Positions 8,812 to 18,787 of a DNA stretch of 64,000 bases are shown here, piece after piece (position 1 is the first letter of the stretch; the number at the start of each line of letters is the position of its first letter). The notes beneath the pieces were generated by a model. It was not told where the DNA came from. It did not search any database and worked only from the letters and a program-made list of their open reading frames with translations. The position numbers and the translations under genes were made by a program. Source of the stretch: Marinobacter pelagius (lineage in GTDB: Bacteria; Pseudomonadota; Gammaproteobacteria; Pseudomonadales; Oleiphilaceae); assembly GCF_003315345.1 (NCBI RefSeq), contig NZ_QNRO01000007.1:62001-126000 (forward strand). Reading direction: 5' to 3'.

Positions 8812-9717
8812 CTAAGGGGTAACAGAGGTTCCCGCCCGGCGTTCAAGAATTGCCAGGGCATCCTCGAGCCTGCCGATACCACTGATACCACCGCTTTCGA
8901 CGAAATTGCCCGCTGCCGCCATTTTGGGCCCCATGGAGCCGGCAGGCAGGTCCAGCTCGCGGGCCTCGGTGAGAGTGAGTTCATTGATAGGCGCGGCAGT
9001 GTCTTTGCCAAAGTCCCGGTAGATGGCATCCACGTCAGTGAGCAGCAGTAAGGCATCTGCCCCCAGTTGTCGGGCCAACAGCGCGCTGGCGGCATCCTTG
9101 TCGATGACGGCCTCCACGCCAACCATGCTGCCGTCATCACGGCGAAGAATCGGAATGCCGCCGCCTCCGGCACAGATGACGACGACGTCCTGGTCCAGCA
9201 GGAGTTTGAGCACCCGAATGTCTGGTATCTCCAGGGGGGCGGGCGAGGGCACGACCCGCCGCCATTTGTCGCCATCCCGTGCAATCTGCCAGCCTGCGGC
9301 GTCGGCTTTGGCCTCTGCTTCCTTCCTGTCGTAAACCGGCCCGACGAATTTCGTGGGCTTTTTGAAGGCGGGATCATCCTTGTCCACCAGTACCTGGGTG
9401 AGCAGGGTCGCCACTGGCCGGTCATGGCTCAGGACATTTTCCAGCTCCTGCTCGATGATATACCCGATCATGCCTTCGGTCTCGGCGCCCAGTACGTCCA
9501 GCGGGTAGGCTTCGTCCGGCTTGTAGGCGGCCCCCTGCAGAGCCAGCAGACCCACCTGCGGCCCGTTGCCGTGGGTGATGACCAGTTGATGACCGGCCTG
9601 GATGATGCCGGCCAGCGCCTCTGCAGCGATCTTCACATTGGCTCGCTGGGCTTCGGCGGTCAGGGGTTCACCGCGCCGCAAAAGGGCGTTGCCGCCCAGG
9701 GCTGCTACTACAAGCAT
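8812..9717 (-). CDS. arcC: Carbamate kinase
   Basis: 301 residues, the normal length of ArcC. It converts carbamoyl phosphate and ADP into ATP, CO2 and ammonia, the energy-yielding last step of the arginine deiminase pathway. The N terminus carries the family motif ALGGNALLRRG, followed by ITHGNGPQVG and a late CAGGGGIP substrate-binding segment. It is the last gene of the operon, 15 bases after arcB, which fits co-translation. Confidence 0.93.
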   Translation of the reverse strand: MLVVAALGGNALLRRGEPLTAEAQRANVKIAAEALAGIIQAGHQLVITHGNGPQVGLLALQGAAYKPDEAYPLDVLGAETEGMIGYIIEQELENVLSHDRPVATLLTQVLVDKDDPAFKKPTKFVGPVYDRKEAEAKADAAGWQIARDGDKWRRVVPSPAPLEIPDIRVLKLLLDQDVVVICAGGGGIPILRRDDGSMVGVEAVIDKDAASALLARQLGADALLLLTDVDAIYRDFGKDTAAPINELTLTEARELDLPAGSMGPKMAAAGNFVESGGISGIGRLEDALAILERRAGTSVTP

Positions 9718-9732
9718 GTCAGGTTCCTCCCA

Positions 9733-10734
9733 TCAGCTGCCCAGAGTGGCGACCAGCACTGCCTTGATGGTGTGCATCCGGTTTTCCGCCTGGTCGAATA
9801 CGATGGATGCCGGGCTCTCAAAGACGTCGTCGGTGACCTCCATGGCCTCAATGCCGAACTCTGCCTGAATTTCCTTGCCGACGGCGGTTTCGGTATTGTG
9901 GAACGCCGGCAGGCAGTGCATGAATCTCGCCCGGGGGTTGCCGGTTTTCTCCATCAGGGAAGCATTCACCTGAAAGGGCTGCAACAGTTTGATCCGCTCG
10001 GCCCACTTTTCCTTGGGTTCGCCCATGGACACCCACACGTCGGTGTAGACAAAATCCACGCCCTTTACGGCGGCATCAATGTCTTCCGTGATCAGGATTC
10101 TGGCGCCCGTGGCACTGGCAATTGACTGGGCCTCGTTCTGAACCTCTTCTCCGGGCCAGCAGGCTTTGGGGGCACACAAGCGCACATCCATACCCATCTT
10201 GGCGCCACCAATGAGCAGGCTGTCGCCCATGTTATTGGCGGCGTCCCCGATGAACACAAAGGCCACGTCCCGCAGGGGTTTCTCCACGTTTTCCTGCATG
10301 GTCAGGAAATCCGCCAGGATCTGCGTGGGGTGGAATTCATTGGTCAGGCCATTGTAGACCGGTACACCGGCATACTGCGCCAGTTCCTCGACAACCGCCT
10401 GGCCGAATCCCCGGTATTCGATGGCGTCATACACGCGGCCCAGCACCCGGGCGGTGTCCTTGACGGATTCCTTATGGCCGATATGAGTGCCAGTCGGCCC
10501 CAGATAGGTGACTCGGGCGCCCTGATCGAAGGCTGCAACCTCAAACCCCACCCGGGTTCGGGTGGAGTTCTTTTCGAAAATCAGTGCGATGTCCTTGCCC
10601 TTTAGCTGTGGCACTTCGGTGCCAGCGTATTTGGCGGTTTTCAGATCGGCGGAAAGCTTGAGCAAGAAATTGATTTCCCGGGGCGTAAAATCCCGCAGGG
10701 TCAGGAAATGCCGGTTCTTGAGATTAAAAGCCAT
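9733..10734 (-). CDS. arcB: Ornithine carbamoyltransferase, catabolic
   Basis: 333 residues. It splits citrulline with phosphate into ornithine and carbamoyl phosphate in the arginine deiminase pathway. The carbamoyl-phosphate loop NSTRTR and the ornithine-side motif HCLPAFH are both intact. The length and placement between arcA and arcC favour the catabolic ArcB role over biosynthetic ArgF, although sequence alone does not fully separate them. Confidence 0.92.
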   Translation of the reverse strand: MAFNLKNRHFLTLRDFTPREINFLLKLSADLKTAKYAGTEVPQLKGKDIALIFEKNSTRTRVGFEVAAFDQGARVTYLGPTGTHIGHKESVKDTARVLGRVYDAIEYRGFGQAVVEELAQYAGVPVYNGLTNEFHPTQILADFLTMQENVEKPLRDVAFVFIGDAANNMGDSLLIGGAKMGMDVRLCAPKACWPGEEVQNEAQSIASATGARILITEDIDAAVKGVDFVYTDVWVSMGEPKEKWAERIKLLQPFQVNASLMEKTGNPRARFMHCLPAFHNTETAVGKEIQAEFGIEAMEVTDDVFESPASIVFDQAENRMHTIKAVLVATLGS

Positions 10735-10752
10735 GACTCTGCTCCTTCCTCG

Positions 10753-11982
10753 TCAGACTGCGTCCCGTATTGTCGGGCAGCTCATACACCGCCCGCCGCC
10801 CCGGCCCCGGCCAAGCTCAGCGCCGGGTATTGGAAGCACCTCGATGCCAGCGGCTTCCAGGGCGGCGTTGGTATCGTCATTGCGGTCGTAGCCAATAACC
10901 ACGCCAGGGCTCAGGGCCAGCACGTTATTGCCATCGTTCCACTGTTCCCGTTCCCGCTCCGCGGGCGTATCGCCACCGGTGGCGATCACCTCCAGGGAAG
11001 GGTAGCCAAGTACATCGGCAACAACGTCAAACAGCGGCCGGGGATCCTGTTCAAACGACAGATGCTTGTCGCCCTTGCCCGGGCGCAGGTCGTAACACAC
11101 CACTTCATCGGCGACTTCCTTGAAGCTGGTCACCACGTTGCCGCCACAGAAGGTGAATACGGTATCGAGGTGCATGGCGGAGCGGGTTTTTGGAATCTGG
11201 CAGGCGATCACGCGCTCCGCGGTTCCGCTATCAAAGAGGGCCTTGGCCAACTGGCCGATGGCCTGGGGTGAAGAGCGTTCCCCCATACCAACCAAGACTG
11301 CGCCATTGCCCACCGGCATGACATCTCCCCCTTCCAGGGTAGCCAGGGCATGGTCCTTGAGGGGATCACCCCAATGAACGTTAACCTTGCCTGCGAATGC
11401 CGGGTGATAACGGTAGATTGCGCTCATCAACAAGGTTTCCGGTTTGCGTGCGGGCCAGTACATGGGGTTCAGGGTGACACCGCCATAAATCCAGGCGCTG
11501 TTGTCCCGGGTGAACAAAAAGTTCGGCAGCGGTGGAAGTACGAAGCCGTGAGGCCCCAGGTGGTTGCCAAACAGCCCGGACGGGTCGAAGGGCAGATCTC
11601 CCACTTCCAGCCCGCCAATCAGGAACTCCGCCAGGGTCTGGCCCGGAAGTTCATCCATCCAGGCGCGGAGGTCCGATACCATGCCCACGCCGATATGATT
11701 CCAGGTAATCCGGTGGTCCAGAATCCAGGCCCGTGCCTCGGGAATATCAAGGGTTTCTGCCAGCAGTTCGTTAACGTCCAGGACGTCCACGCCCCGGGCA
11801 CGCATCAGCCCGGCGAATACGTCGTGGTCTTTCTGGGCCTGCTTGACCCAGAACACATCGTCAAACAGCAGTGCATCGCAGTTGGAGGGTGTCAGCCTTC
11901 GATGGGCAAGTCCCGGGCGGCAGACGATAACCTGCCGGAGGGTGCCGGTTTCGGAGTGAACGCCAAGTGTGTGCTCAACCAT
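10753..11982 (-). CDS. arcA: Arginine deiminase
   Basis: 409 residues. It hydrolyses L-arginine to citrulline and ammonia in the cytosol. Catalytic elements visible in order are FTRDNS, LEGGD, the MHLDTVF histidine motif and the C-terminal [11 protein letters not shown] segment with the nucleophilic cysteine. The gene lies 23 bases after the carrier gene and 18 bases before arcB, so the four genes form one operon reading leftwards. Confidence 0.94.
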   Translation of the reverse strand: MVEHTLGVHSETGTLRQVIVCRPGLAHRRLTPSNCDALLFDDVFWVKQAQKDHDVFAGLMRARGVDVLDVNELLAETLDIPEARAWILDHRITWNHIGVGMVSDLRAWMDELPGQTLAEFLIGGLEVGDLPFDPSGLFGNHLGPHGFVLPPLPNFLFTRDNSAWIYGGVTLNPMYWPARKPETLLMSAIYRYHPAFAGKVNVHWGDPLKDHALATLEGGDVMPVGNGAVLVGMGERSSPQAIGQLAKALFDSGTAERVIACQIPKTRSAMHLDTVFTFCGGNVVTSFKEVADEVVCYDLRPGKGDKHLSFEQDPRPLFDVVADVLGYPSLEVIATGGDTPAEREREQWNDGNNVLALSPGVVIGYDRNDDTNAALEAAGIEVLPIPGAELGRGRGGGRCMSCPTIRDAV

Positions 11983-12005
11983 GTCGCAGTCTCCTTTGCC
12001 GTAGG

Positions 12006-13451
12006 TCAGAGAAACGCACCGATACTGATTACCGCACTGATGAACACCGTGAGGATCAGCAACAGGGGCCAGATAAATGCCAGCCAGCGGTCATAGGAGA
12101 CGCGACCAATGGCCAGGCCACCAACCACCACGGCGAAGGTCGGATTGATCAGGTTCACCAGCCCGTTGGCTGACTGGAAGGCGGTCACCACCAGATCTCT
12201 GCCCACATTGGCGAAGTCCGCCAGCGGCGCCAGGATGGGCATGGACAGCACCGCAAGGCCGGAGGAGGACGGCACGAAGAAACTCATGCCCACTTCCAGC
12301 CAGAACATCACGTTGATGAAGGCCAGTTCCGGCAGGCCACCCAGCGTGGTTTCTGCACTATGGAGAATGGTATCGGCGATCATGCCCTGTTCCATGATCA
12401 CCACAATGCCCCGTGCCAGGCCGACGACCAGTGCCACGCCCAGCAGGTCGCGGGCGCCGTCGACAAAACTGCCGGTCAGCTTTTTCTCGCCCAACCGGGC
12501 GATCAGGCCAATCACGATGGCCGACCCCAGGAAGAGCGCACCCATTCTGGCCATCCACCAGCCCTGGGAGGAGACACCCCAGATCATTACAGCGAACGTC
12601 AGTGCGAAAATAACCAGGGCGATTTTCTGGGTACCCGTCAGGGTGAAATCTTCAATCTCTTCATGACCACGAAGAAATATCTTGCGGTGAGCGTCTAGCT
12701 GTTTGGCAACCACGGAGCGGGATGGATCCGCCTTGACCCGCTGGGCATAACGCATAACGTAGGCGGCACAAATGACCAGGCCACCCACAAGCAGCACAAA
12801 CCGCAGTACGATGCCGTCAGTAAAGGGAATCTCAGCGGCATTGGAGGCAATAACGGTGGCAAACGGGTTGATAGTTGACCCTAACACTCCGATACCGGCA
12901 CCTATGAGGATGATGGCAACCCCAGTGACCGCGTCATACCCCGCCGAGATGATCACCGGAATGAGAATGGCATAGAACGCCAGGGTCTCCTCGGCCATGC
13001 CGTAGGTTGTACCTCCGATCGCAAAGAGCGTCATCAGGATCGGGATCATCCAGATCTCCCGACCCTCCAATCTGTGCATGGCACTGCGGATGCCTGTGTC
13101 GATGGCGCCGGTGGCATTCATGACACCCAGAAACCCGCCGAGGAAGAGAATGAAGAGGGCAACATCAATAGCGTTGGCCGTGTAACTGTCCGGATCGTAA
13201 AAGCCGGCCACCGGCGCCAGCATCACATCCACAAAACCCTGTGGGTTGGGATCTACCGTTTCATAGGTGCCGGGCACGGCAACTTCACGCCCGACCTCTT
13301 CGTTCATGACCCGTTCATACTGGCCCGCGGGGATAATCCAGGTGAGCGCTGCAACCAGAATAATCAGTAAAAACAGAATGGTATAGGCGGTGGGAAATCG
13401 AGTGGCCAGATCTTCTTCCGGATTCGATGCGGGTTGCTTCTCGTCAGTCAT
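12006..13451 (-). CDS. YfcC-family membrane carrier, probable arginine/ornithine exchange for the arc operon
   Basis: 481 residues with about 12 membrane segments. The sequence (start [20 protein letters not shown], then [10 protein letters not shown]) matches the YfcC/C4-dicarboxylate anaerobic carrier family. It does not look like the APC-type ArcD antiporter. As first gene of the arc operon it most likely takes up arginine and releases ornithine; this is an inference from position. The start has GGGAGG about seven bases upstream. I see no canonical ANR/FNR box in the 76 bases to the next gene. Confidence 0.8.
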   Translation of the reverse strand: MTDEKQPASNPEEDLATRFPTAYTILFLLIILVAALTWIIPAGQYERVMNEEVGREVAVPGTYETVDPNPQGFVDVMLAPVAGFYDPDSYTANAIDVALFILFLGGFLGVMNATGAIDTGIRSAMHRLEGREIWMIPILMTLFAIGGTTYGMAEETLAFYAILIPVIISAGYDAVTGVAIILIGAGIGVLGSTINPFATVIASNAAEIPFTDGIVLRFVLLVGGLVICAAYVMRYAQRVKADPSRSVVAKQLDAHRKIFLRGHEEIEDFTLTGTQKIALVIFALTFAVMIWGVSSQGWWMARMGALFLGSAIVIGLIARLGEKKLTGSFVDGARDLLGVALVVGLARGIVVIMEQGMIADTILHSAETTLGGLPELAFINVMFWLEVGMSFFVPSSSGLAVLSMPILAPLADFANVGRDLVVTAFQSANGLVNLINPTFAVVVGGLAIGRVSYDRWLAFIWPLLLILTVFISAVISIGAFL

Positions 13452-13527
13452 GTTGCCTCCCCTGGCTTCGTGATAAGACTGTCAACCACACCCAGTATAG
13501 ACGCCAACGTGACTTGCACAGTCGCAA

Positions 13528-13941
13528 TCAGGCTTTAACTTTACCGCGCAGAGCCTTGATCTTCCCCTTCTGGGTTTTTCGGTCCACCCTGCGCCGCTGT
13601 GAGCCCTTGGTCGGGCGGGTTGGCCGGCGGGCCTTCTGCTGTTTTACCGCGCCCTGGATCAGCTCCTTCAGGCGCTCGAGAGCATCTTCCTTGTTCTGCT
13701 CCAGGTTACGGAAGGATTGCGCCTTGATCACCACGATGCCGTCTTTGCTGATGCGCTGGTCGGATAACGCCATGAGCCGCTCCTTGTAAAAGGGCGGCAG
13801 GGTGGAGTGCAGGATATCGAACCGCAGGTGAACCGCCGTGGCCACCTTGTTCACGTTCTGGCCACCGGCACCCTGGGCGCGGATCTGGGTGATCTGGATT
13901 TCCCAGTCTGCGAGTTCGACGGCGTTGGAGATTTTCAGCAT
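13528..13941 (-). CDS. arfB: Alternative ribosome-rescue factor / peptidyl-tRNA hydrolase
   Basis: 137 residues, matching ArfB (YaeJ). It enters stalled ribosomes lacking a stop codon and hydrolyses the peptidyl-tRNA. The catalytic GGQ sits in QGAGGQNVNKV near residue 26. The C terminus is a basic tail (RRPTRPTKGSQRRR, ending KIKALRGKVKA) that in the family fits into the mRNA tunnel. The short length rules out a full class I release factor. Confidence 0.92.
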   Translation of the reverse strand: MLKISNAVELADWEIQITQIRAQGAGGQNVNKVATAVHLRFDILHSTLPPFYKERLMALSDQRISKDGIVVIKAQSFRNLEQNKEDALERLKELIQGAVKQQKARRPTRPTKGSQRRRVDRKTQKGKIKALRGKVKA

Positions 13942-14005
13942 GGTGTGGTGATGAAGCCTGTTGATGGTTTGAGTGTTTTAGATTTCTGCGCACCAGCGAG
14001 CCGAG

Positions 14006-14665
14006 CTAGCGCCGGAACAGCCTCGGGTTACGCTCGATAAAACCGTCAATCCAGCGCTCAAGAAAGGATTTTGCATCCGGCCTTTTCAGGTAACGCCAGC
14101 CCAGAAAAGAGATCACGAGCGCGCCTATCCCATCGACGATCAGGTCCCACATGGTATCGGTAAGCCCGGAGGGATCATCCAGCATCGGTTTCTGCATGTT
14201 CATACCGAAGAGAGAGTCCATGGCAAACTCGAAGATCTCCCACATGGCACCGACACCCAAGGCAAACAGGAAGGCGAAAAATGCTACAAAGCCGGGCTTC
14301 ATGTGGACATGAATCTTTTCGGTTTCGTTCATGATGTGCACCAGCAAAAAGCCAATGATGCCCAACAGAAACCCGGACATGGTGTGAAGCGCCATATCCC
14401 ACCACCAGAACCGGGTGTAGTAATCCCGAATCTCGCCCAAAAACAGCGAAGCAAATACAAAGGCGATGGCCGCCAACTGCAACTCCGGCGGAATGTGAAT
14501 CCGGAAGCGTCGCTCGAACAGCACCGGGAAAAAGGTGATCAGGATGATCATCCCGGTCAGGAATGCCGTGAACCAGCGTTGGCCCCAGACTGCAAAAATC
14601 GCTTCAGCCAGCAGGACCAGTTGCAGGGCAACAGTGATTCTCTGATGGGTAATTCTGATTCGCAT
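14006..14665 (-). CDS. DUF2238 (YjdF-like) membrane protein
   Basis: 219 residues with about six hydrophobic segments. The WWWDMALHTMSG and GAMWEIFEFAMD motifs are characteristic of the DUF2238/YjdF family of inner-membrane proteins of unknown role. A GGAG-like site precedes ATG 14665. The D/H/E residues inside the predicted membrane segments suggest a possible metal or lipid-head site, but this is speculation. Confidence 0.75.
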   Translation of the reverse strand: MRIRITHQRITVALQLVLLAEAIFAVWGQRWFTAFLTGMIILITFFPVLFERRFRIHIPPELQLAAIAFVFASLFLGEIRDYYTRFWWWDMALHTMSGFLLGIIGFLLVHIMNETEKIHVHMKPGFVAFFAFLFALGVGAMWEIFEFAMDSLFGMNMQKPMLDDPSGLTDTMWDLIVDGIGALVISFLGWRYLKRPDAKSFLERWIDGFIERNPRLFRR

Positions 14666-14811
14666 CTGCAGAAGGCTCCCGTGCTCGGTGGAGTTACCCT
14701 AACACAACAGCTTACAGAAATGACTTCGGGCCAGGTTGTTGCTCTCAGCGGTCGCTATACTTGAAGCAAGCATGCCTGGTATCAACTTATAAGATCTGAG
14801 GTGGCAAGTTC

Positions 14812-15363
14812 GTGAGTGATGGACGGGCCGTAAATTTCATTCGCCTGCGCCTTGATAGCATCTCCCAGTTGTTCAATTCCCTCGATCCCTCGCCCTTCGT
14901 CGGTCGGGACCTGGATGCCAATGCGGAGTCGTTCATCATGGAGTGGGCCGAGGAGCACCCGGCCCACGGGGACTTCCGGTTGGAGATTCTGCTGAACCAT
15001 TGTGAAGACCTGGCAGCCGCCCGGGACCGGGTACTGCGGGCGGTCCGGACTTATTTCTCGGAACGAGAGCAGTTTGCCCGCCGGGAATTCCGAAGGCTGA
15101 TGCATGAAGGACGGCTGAGCCTTGTGATTGGTTTGGCGTTCCTGTCCGTGTGTCTCGGGGTGAGTCGCGTGATTGAAAATCAGGTCCCGGACAGTGGCCT
15201 GATGATGCTGATCAGCGAAAGCCTCTGGATCGGCGGGTGGGTAGCCATGTGGCGTCCGATGGAGATTTTTCTCTATGACTGGTGGCCCCTGCTTCGTCGT
15301 ATTCGGCTGTTGCGGAGGTTGGCGGTGATGGAGGTTGAGCTTCAGCTGAGTGGAAGCCCGTGA
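14812..15363 (+). CDS. Hypothetical membrane-anchored protein
   Basis: 183 residues starting at GTG 14812 with AGGTGG upstream. The N-terminal half is soluble and charged (LRLDSISQLFNSLDPSPF; SEREQFARREFRRLMHEGR). Two hydrophobic segments follow at about residues 100-120 and 125-145, and a basic tail closes the protein (LLRRIRLLRRLAVM). It resembles unnamed proteobacterial proteins with that layout; I assign no function. The neighbouring histidine kinase is convergent, so they are not co-transcribed. Confidence 0.6.
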   Translation: MSDGRAVNFIRLRLDSISQLFNSLDPSPFVGRDLDANAESFIMEWAEEHPAHGDFRLEILLNHCEDLAAARDRVLRAVRTYFSEREQFARREFRRLMHEGRLSLVIGLAFLSVCLGVSRVIENQVPDSGLMMLISESLWIGGWVAMWRPMEIFLYDWWPLLRRIRLLRRLAVMEVELQLSGSP

Positions 15364-15396
15364 TAGCGATGAATGGCTGAGCCATCGTGGAGCCGA

Positions 15397-16830
15397 TCAG
15401 CCAGGATTCCCGGACGCTGATATCGGCAACATCACAGACACTCGCAACCCCCGGCCTTCCGGGCCGGTGTCCAGCTGGATCTCTCCACCCATGCCCCGGA
15501 TCAGGGTCCGGGCGATGGCCAGTCCCAGGCCGGCTCCGCCGGTGTCGCGGCTGCGGGACTGTTCCAGGCGGTAGAAGGGCTGGAACACGCGGTCCCGTTC
15601 CGCCTCCGGGATGCCCGGGCCCTGATCGGTGATGGTGATGATGGCCTCTTTTTCAGGGGCTTCCAGTTTCACGTCGGCTCTTTGCCCATACTTGACGGCG
15701 TTCTCGATCAGGTTGCGCAGGGCGCGCTTGACCGCCTCCGGCTGGCCCTGAAGAACGCACCGTGGGCTGTCTTCATAGTCCACCGCCAGTCCCATTTCCC
15801 GGAGATCCTCACAGAGGCTTTCCAGCAGGGTAGCCAGGTCATATCGGCGGTGTTTCTCGGTGGTGCTTCCGCGAATGAAGTCCAGAGTGGCTTCCGCCAG
15901 ATGCTGCATTTCTTGCAGGGAATCGAGCAGCCGGTCCCGGTCCTCACCCTCAGGTAGCATTTCCACCCGCAGCCGCATGGAGGTAATAGGGGTTCGCAGA
16001 TCGTGGGCCAGGGCAGCCAGCAGACGTTCCCTGTCTTCCTGCGCCCGGCCGACCTGGAGCTGCATCTGGTTGAACGCCCGCGTCACTTCTCGAATATCCT
16101 CGGGGCCGCGCTCCGGAATCCGGATTTTCTCACCACGTCCGAAGGCATGGGCGGCCCGGCTCAGTTCGTTCACCGGTTGCAGAATGCGTCGGATTGCCAG
16201 CAGAACCGTGAGGATCAGAAGCACTGCAGTAATGCCCACGCTGGTGAGGGTCGCTTTCAGCCAGAGCCAGGAAGGTGCTGGCGGCTGGGCTCGGGCGTTG
16301 AACCACTGGCCTGATGACAAGGCCAGGGAAACCCCCAGGATGGGTGGGCACTCGTGCCGGTCCTCCCGGTGCTCGCGGCGATCCTCATCGTCGTGATGCT
16401 CGTCGTCATCGTCGTGTTTCTCGCGGTCTTCGTGGTCATCGCCATCCGGTTCCCGGCCCGGCAAGCACTCTGCTTCATCCGCTGCCATGGCTGACCGTAT
16501 CTGTTCACCGGTCAGGCCCAGTTCCGTAGCCAGTTGCCGGGTCATGACTGAAGCTTCGTCGGCGGGCAGGTGAGGTGCGGGATCAATGGAAAGGTGCAGG
16601 GAAGAGCTGGAAAGCGCCCGTAGTATGCGCTCCTGACGCCCCGGGTCTGTGGTGTCGAGCAGGGTGTAGGCGTCGGCTATCCGCTCCAGAACATGCTCAA
16701 GGCTGGCACTGCGCAGGGCGCCCTGGCGCTCTCCTGCCAGAATCGCGATGGTAATGATCTGTGCGGCCACCAGCACCAGAATCAGTAACAGGGCGAGCTG
16801 TCCGCCGGCACGGCGGGGCCAGAATCTCAC
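15397..16830 (-). CDS. Sensor histidine kinase with acidic/His-rich periplasmic loop
   Basis: 477 residues from GTG 16830, which overlaps the response-regulator stop by four bases (GTGA), a typical coupling. Order: membrane segment at about 10-32, periplasmic domain, second membrane segment at about 190-214, HAMP, dimerisation/phospho-acceptor helix with AHDLRTP (His near 276), and an HATPase domain with NLIENAVKYG, DQGPGIP and GGAGLGLAI. The periplasmic domain contains a block at about residues 122-161 made almost only of Asp, Glu, His and Arg, bounded by two cysteines. Such a block suggests cation or metal sensing. With the next gene it forms an OmpR-type two-component system. Confidence 0.88.
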   Translation of the reverse strand: MRFWPRRAGGQLALLLILVLVAAQIITIAILAGERQGALRSASLEHVLERIADAYTLLDTTDPGRQERILRALSSSSLHLSIDPAPHLPADEASVMTRQLATELGLTGEQIRSAMAADEAECLPGREPDGDDHEDREKHDDDDEHHDDEDRREHREDRHECPPILGVSLALSSGQWFNARAQPPAPSWLWLKATLTSVGITAVLLILTVLLAIRRILQPVNELSRAAHAFGRGEKIRIPERGPEDIREVTRAFNQMQLQVGRAQEDRERLLAALAHDLRTPITSMRLRVEMLPEGEDRDRLLDSLQEMQHLAEATLDFIRGSTTEKHRRYDLATLLESLCEDLREMGLAVDYEDSPRCVLQGQPEAVKRALRNLIENAVKYGQRADVKLEAPEKEAIITITDQGPGIPEAERDRVFQPFYRLEQSRSRDTGGAGLGLAIARTLIRGMGGEIQLDTGPEGRGLRVSVMLPISASGNPG

Positions 16831-17552
16831 TCTCCGCCCCCCTCCACGCTGGCAATCCATTGGTAGCCACCGCCCCAGATGGTCTTGATCAGCCTGGGGT
16901 TGCGGGCATCCGGATCGATCTTACGGCGCAGTCGGCTGACATGGTTATCGATACTGCGGTCGAAGGCATCCGCTTCACGGCCCAGGGTCAGGTCCATCAG
17001 CTGATCCCGTGACAGCACACGACCGGCATGCTCAAGGAACGCCAGCAGCAACTTGTACTCGGCGGTACTGAGGGACACTTCCACTCCTTCCGGATCGACC
17101 AGCTGATGGCGGTTGACATCCAGGGTCCAGCCCTCGAATGACAGGCGTTGCCCGGCCATGGGGCTGCGTTGGGGTGGTAACGCTGTGGTGCGGCGCAGAA
17201 CAGCCTTGATGCGGGCCAGAAGCTCCCGGGGGTTGAAGGGTTTGGTCAGGTAGTCATCGGCGCCCATTTCCAGGCCGACGATGCGGTCGGTCTCCTCGCT
17301 CATGGCGGTCAGAAGAATGACGGGCAACTCGGTGTGTTCCCTGAGGTAGCGGCAGAGGGTGAGGCCATCCTCTCCCGGCATCATGATGTCCAACACGACC
17401 AGATCCACAGAGTGGGCTCTCAGCTGCCGCTTCATGGCATCCCCACCGTCTGCCAGCAGCACTCGAAGGCCGTGCTCCTGCAAATAGCGGCCGACCAGAT
17501 CGCGAATGTCCCGATGGTCGTCGACTACCAGAATGGTGGGAGAAGTGCTCAC
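16827..17552 (-). CDS. OmpR-family response regulator
   Basis: 241 residues: a receiver domain with the acidic pair DDHRD, phosphorylation site DIMMPG (LVVLDIMMPGEDG) and KPF lysine, then a winged-helix DNA-binding domain (AEYKLLLAFLEHAGRVLSRDQL; DNHVSRLRRKI). It is the first gene of the pair with the overlapping kinase. The target is likely the divergent exported-protein/cytochrome b561 unit, because direct repeats lie in the shared intergenic region. Confidence 0.92.
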   Translation of the reverse strand: MSTSPTILVVDDHRDIRDLVGRYLQEHGLRVLLADGGDAMKRQLRAHSVDLVVLDIMMPGEDGLTLCRYLREHTELPVILLTAMSEETDRIVGLEMGADDYLTKPFNPRELLARIKAVLRRTTALPPQRSPMAGQRLSFEGWTLDVNRHQLVDPEGVEVSLSTAEYKLLLAFLEHAGRVLSRDQLMDLTLGREADAFDRSIDNHVSRLRRKIDPDARNPRLIKTIWGGGYQWIASVEGGGE

Positions 17553-17647
17553 TCGTTACTCCGTCTGCTTGGCTGTTGCCCCGATTATAGGGGACCTGCC
17601 GCGGCACTTGGGCACGATGTTGTCAAAAAACATCCCGATTCCGGCAC

Positions 17648-17667
17648 TTGCGACAATTTGCGACAAA
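17648..17667. promoter_or_regulatory. Tandem TTGCGACAA direct repeats, candidate response-regulator site
   Basis: Two copies of TTGCGACAA lie in tandem with a 10-base period between the divergent response-regulator and exported-protein genes. A weaker third copy (CTGCGACG) follows about 25 bases on. Tandem half-sites at roughly one helical turn are how OmpR/PhoB-type dimers bind. The second copy also overlaps a GCGAC-AAA-GTCGC palindrome. Confidence 0.5.
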
Positions 17668-17770
17668 GTCGCCGTCTGACCGAGACAATTCTGCGACGTT
17701 TCCTTGGTGCAATGATTCCCGACCAGCAATGACATTTCGTCATGGGTTTCATCAAGCAAGGAGTTCTACC

Positions 17771-18115
17771 ATGAAAAAGACCACCACGATTGCCGCTTTA
17801 TCCGTCGCCGCTTTGCTCAGTGCCGCACCGCTTCTGGTATCCGCAGACGATGACTACTGGGACGACGACCGCTATGAGCATCGCCGCGACGGTAAGCCCA
17901 TGAACGCAGATCTCAAGCAGTACAGCACTGAGGAGATGCGCATCATGGCTTATGGCCAGGCGCTTCGCCGGTTTGGTCCGGGAGTGGACGTCTCCGTGGA
18001 GGAGACCAAAGACGGTACCTATCTGGTGCAGTTGCGGGATGCCGAACAGAACCTGATCCGGGAGCAGGAGTTTAACCAATATGGCGCACCGGCTCGTGAT
18101 GCACGCCGGAACTGA
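17771..18115 (+). CDS. Small exported Asp-rich protein, PepSY-like
   Basis: 114 residues with a clear signal peptide (MKKTTTIAALSVAALLSAAPLLVSA) and a mature N terminus dense in Asp and Tyr (DDDYWDDDRY). The rest (GQALRRFGPGVDVSVEETKDGTYLVQLRD) resembles a single PepSY-type repeat. AAGGAG precedes the start. It lies divergently from the two-component genes and just upstream of a cytochrome b561 gene, a context often linked to envelope redox or cation stress responses. The precise role is unknown. Confidence 0.72.
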   Translation: MKKTTTIAALSVAALLSAAPLLVSADDDYWDDDRYEHRRDGKPMNADLKQYSTEEMRIMAYGQALRRFGPGVDVSVEETKDGTYLVQLRDAEQNLIREQEFNQYGAPARDARRN

Positions 18116-18179
18116 GAGTCGATAGTCAGTGCGAGGGCCCCGGGGAGGGCTCTTGCCACCCTGCTGAAGGAGATTGATG

Positions 18180-18704
18180 ATGACGTTGATGGATGCTGAA
18201 AACCGTTATGGAGCCGTTTCCCGTGCCGTGCACTGGATTATGGCGGTGTTGCTGTTGCTCATGCTTGCCAGCGAGGTCTGGTTCGAGGCCCTGGAACATA
18301 GTCTTTCGGAAGCCTCCTTGATGGCCTGGCACCAGAGCCTGGGCCTGGCATTGTTCGGGCTTGTGCTGTTTCGTGGGCTGTGGCGATGGCTGAACCGTTC
18401 GCGCCTCACTCCGCCTGCCCACTGGGCGACCATGGCCAGGTTAGGGCATGTCGCGCTGTACGCACTGATGATTCTGATGCCGTTGTCCGGACTTGCGACG
18501 TCGCTGGGGGAAGGGGACCCTGTCACCTTCTTTGGCTGGACGCTGTCTGGCTCGGGCCCGGAGGTGGAATGGCTGGAAGAAAGCGGGGAGGACGTCCATG
18601 AGGTTCTCGCCAACGTGCTCTGGCTGATGATTGGCATTCACGTGGCAGCAGCACTGGCGCACCAGCACCTGCTGGGTGACCGTATTCTGAAGCGCATGGC
18701 CTGA
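18180..18704 (+). CDS. Cytochrome b561 family protein
   Basis: 174 residues with four membrane helices and histidines placed for two b-type haems: AVHWIMA in helix 1, AWHQSLG in helix 2, a GHVALY segment and IGIHVAAALAHQH in helix 4. The family passes electrons between quinol or other donors and periplasmic acceptors. AAGGAG lies seven bases before ATG 18180; ATG 18177 is also possible. It probably shares a transcript with the exported protein 65 bases upstream. Confidence 0.85.
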   Translation: MTLMDAENRYGAVSRAVHWIMAVLLLLMLASEVWFEALEHSLSEASLMAWHQSLGLALFGLVLFRGLWRWLNRSRLTPPAHWATMARLGHVALYALMILMPLSGLATSLGEGDPVTFFGWTLSGSGPEVEWLEESGEDVHEVLANVLWLMIGIHVAAALAHQHLLGDRILKRMA

Positions 18705-18787
18705 GTGTCCGGTATCTGTTTCCTTGACTATGCTTTGATCAGCGGTGCCGAGTGCCCGGATGGCAGCGGCACCCCCTGAACGAATGC

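Noticed and set aside
9067-10125. 352-codon frame on the plus strand across arcC and arcB
   Set aside because: It is the antisense shadow of two well-identified enzymes and has no protein-like pattern.
13452-13527. ANR/FNR box before the arc operon (TTGACAGTCTTATCA)
   Set aside because: The spacing is one base too long for TTGAT-N4-ATCAA and it lies too close to the start codon for class II activation.
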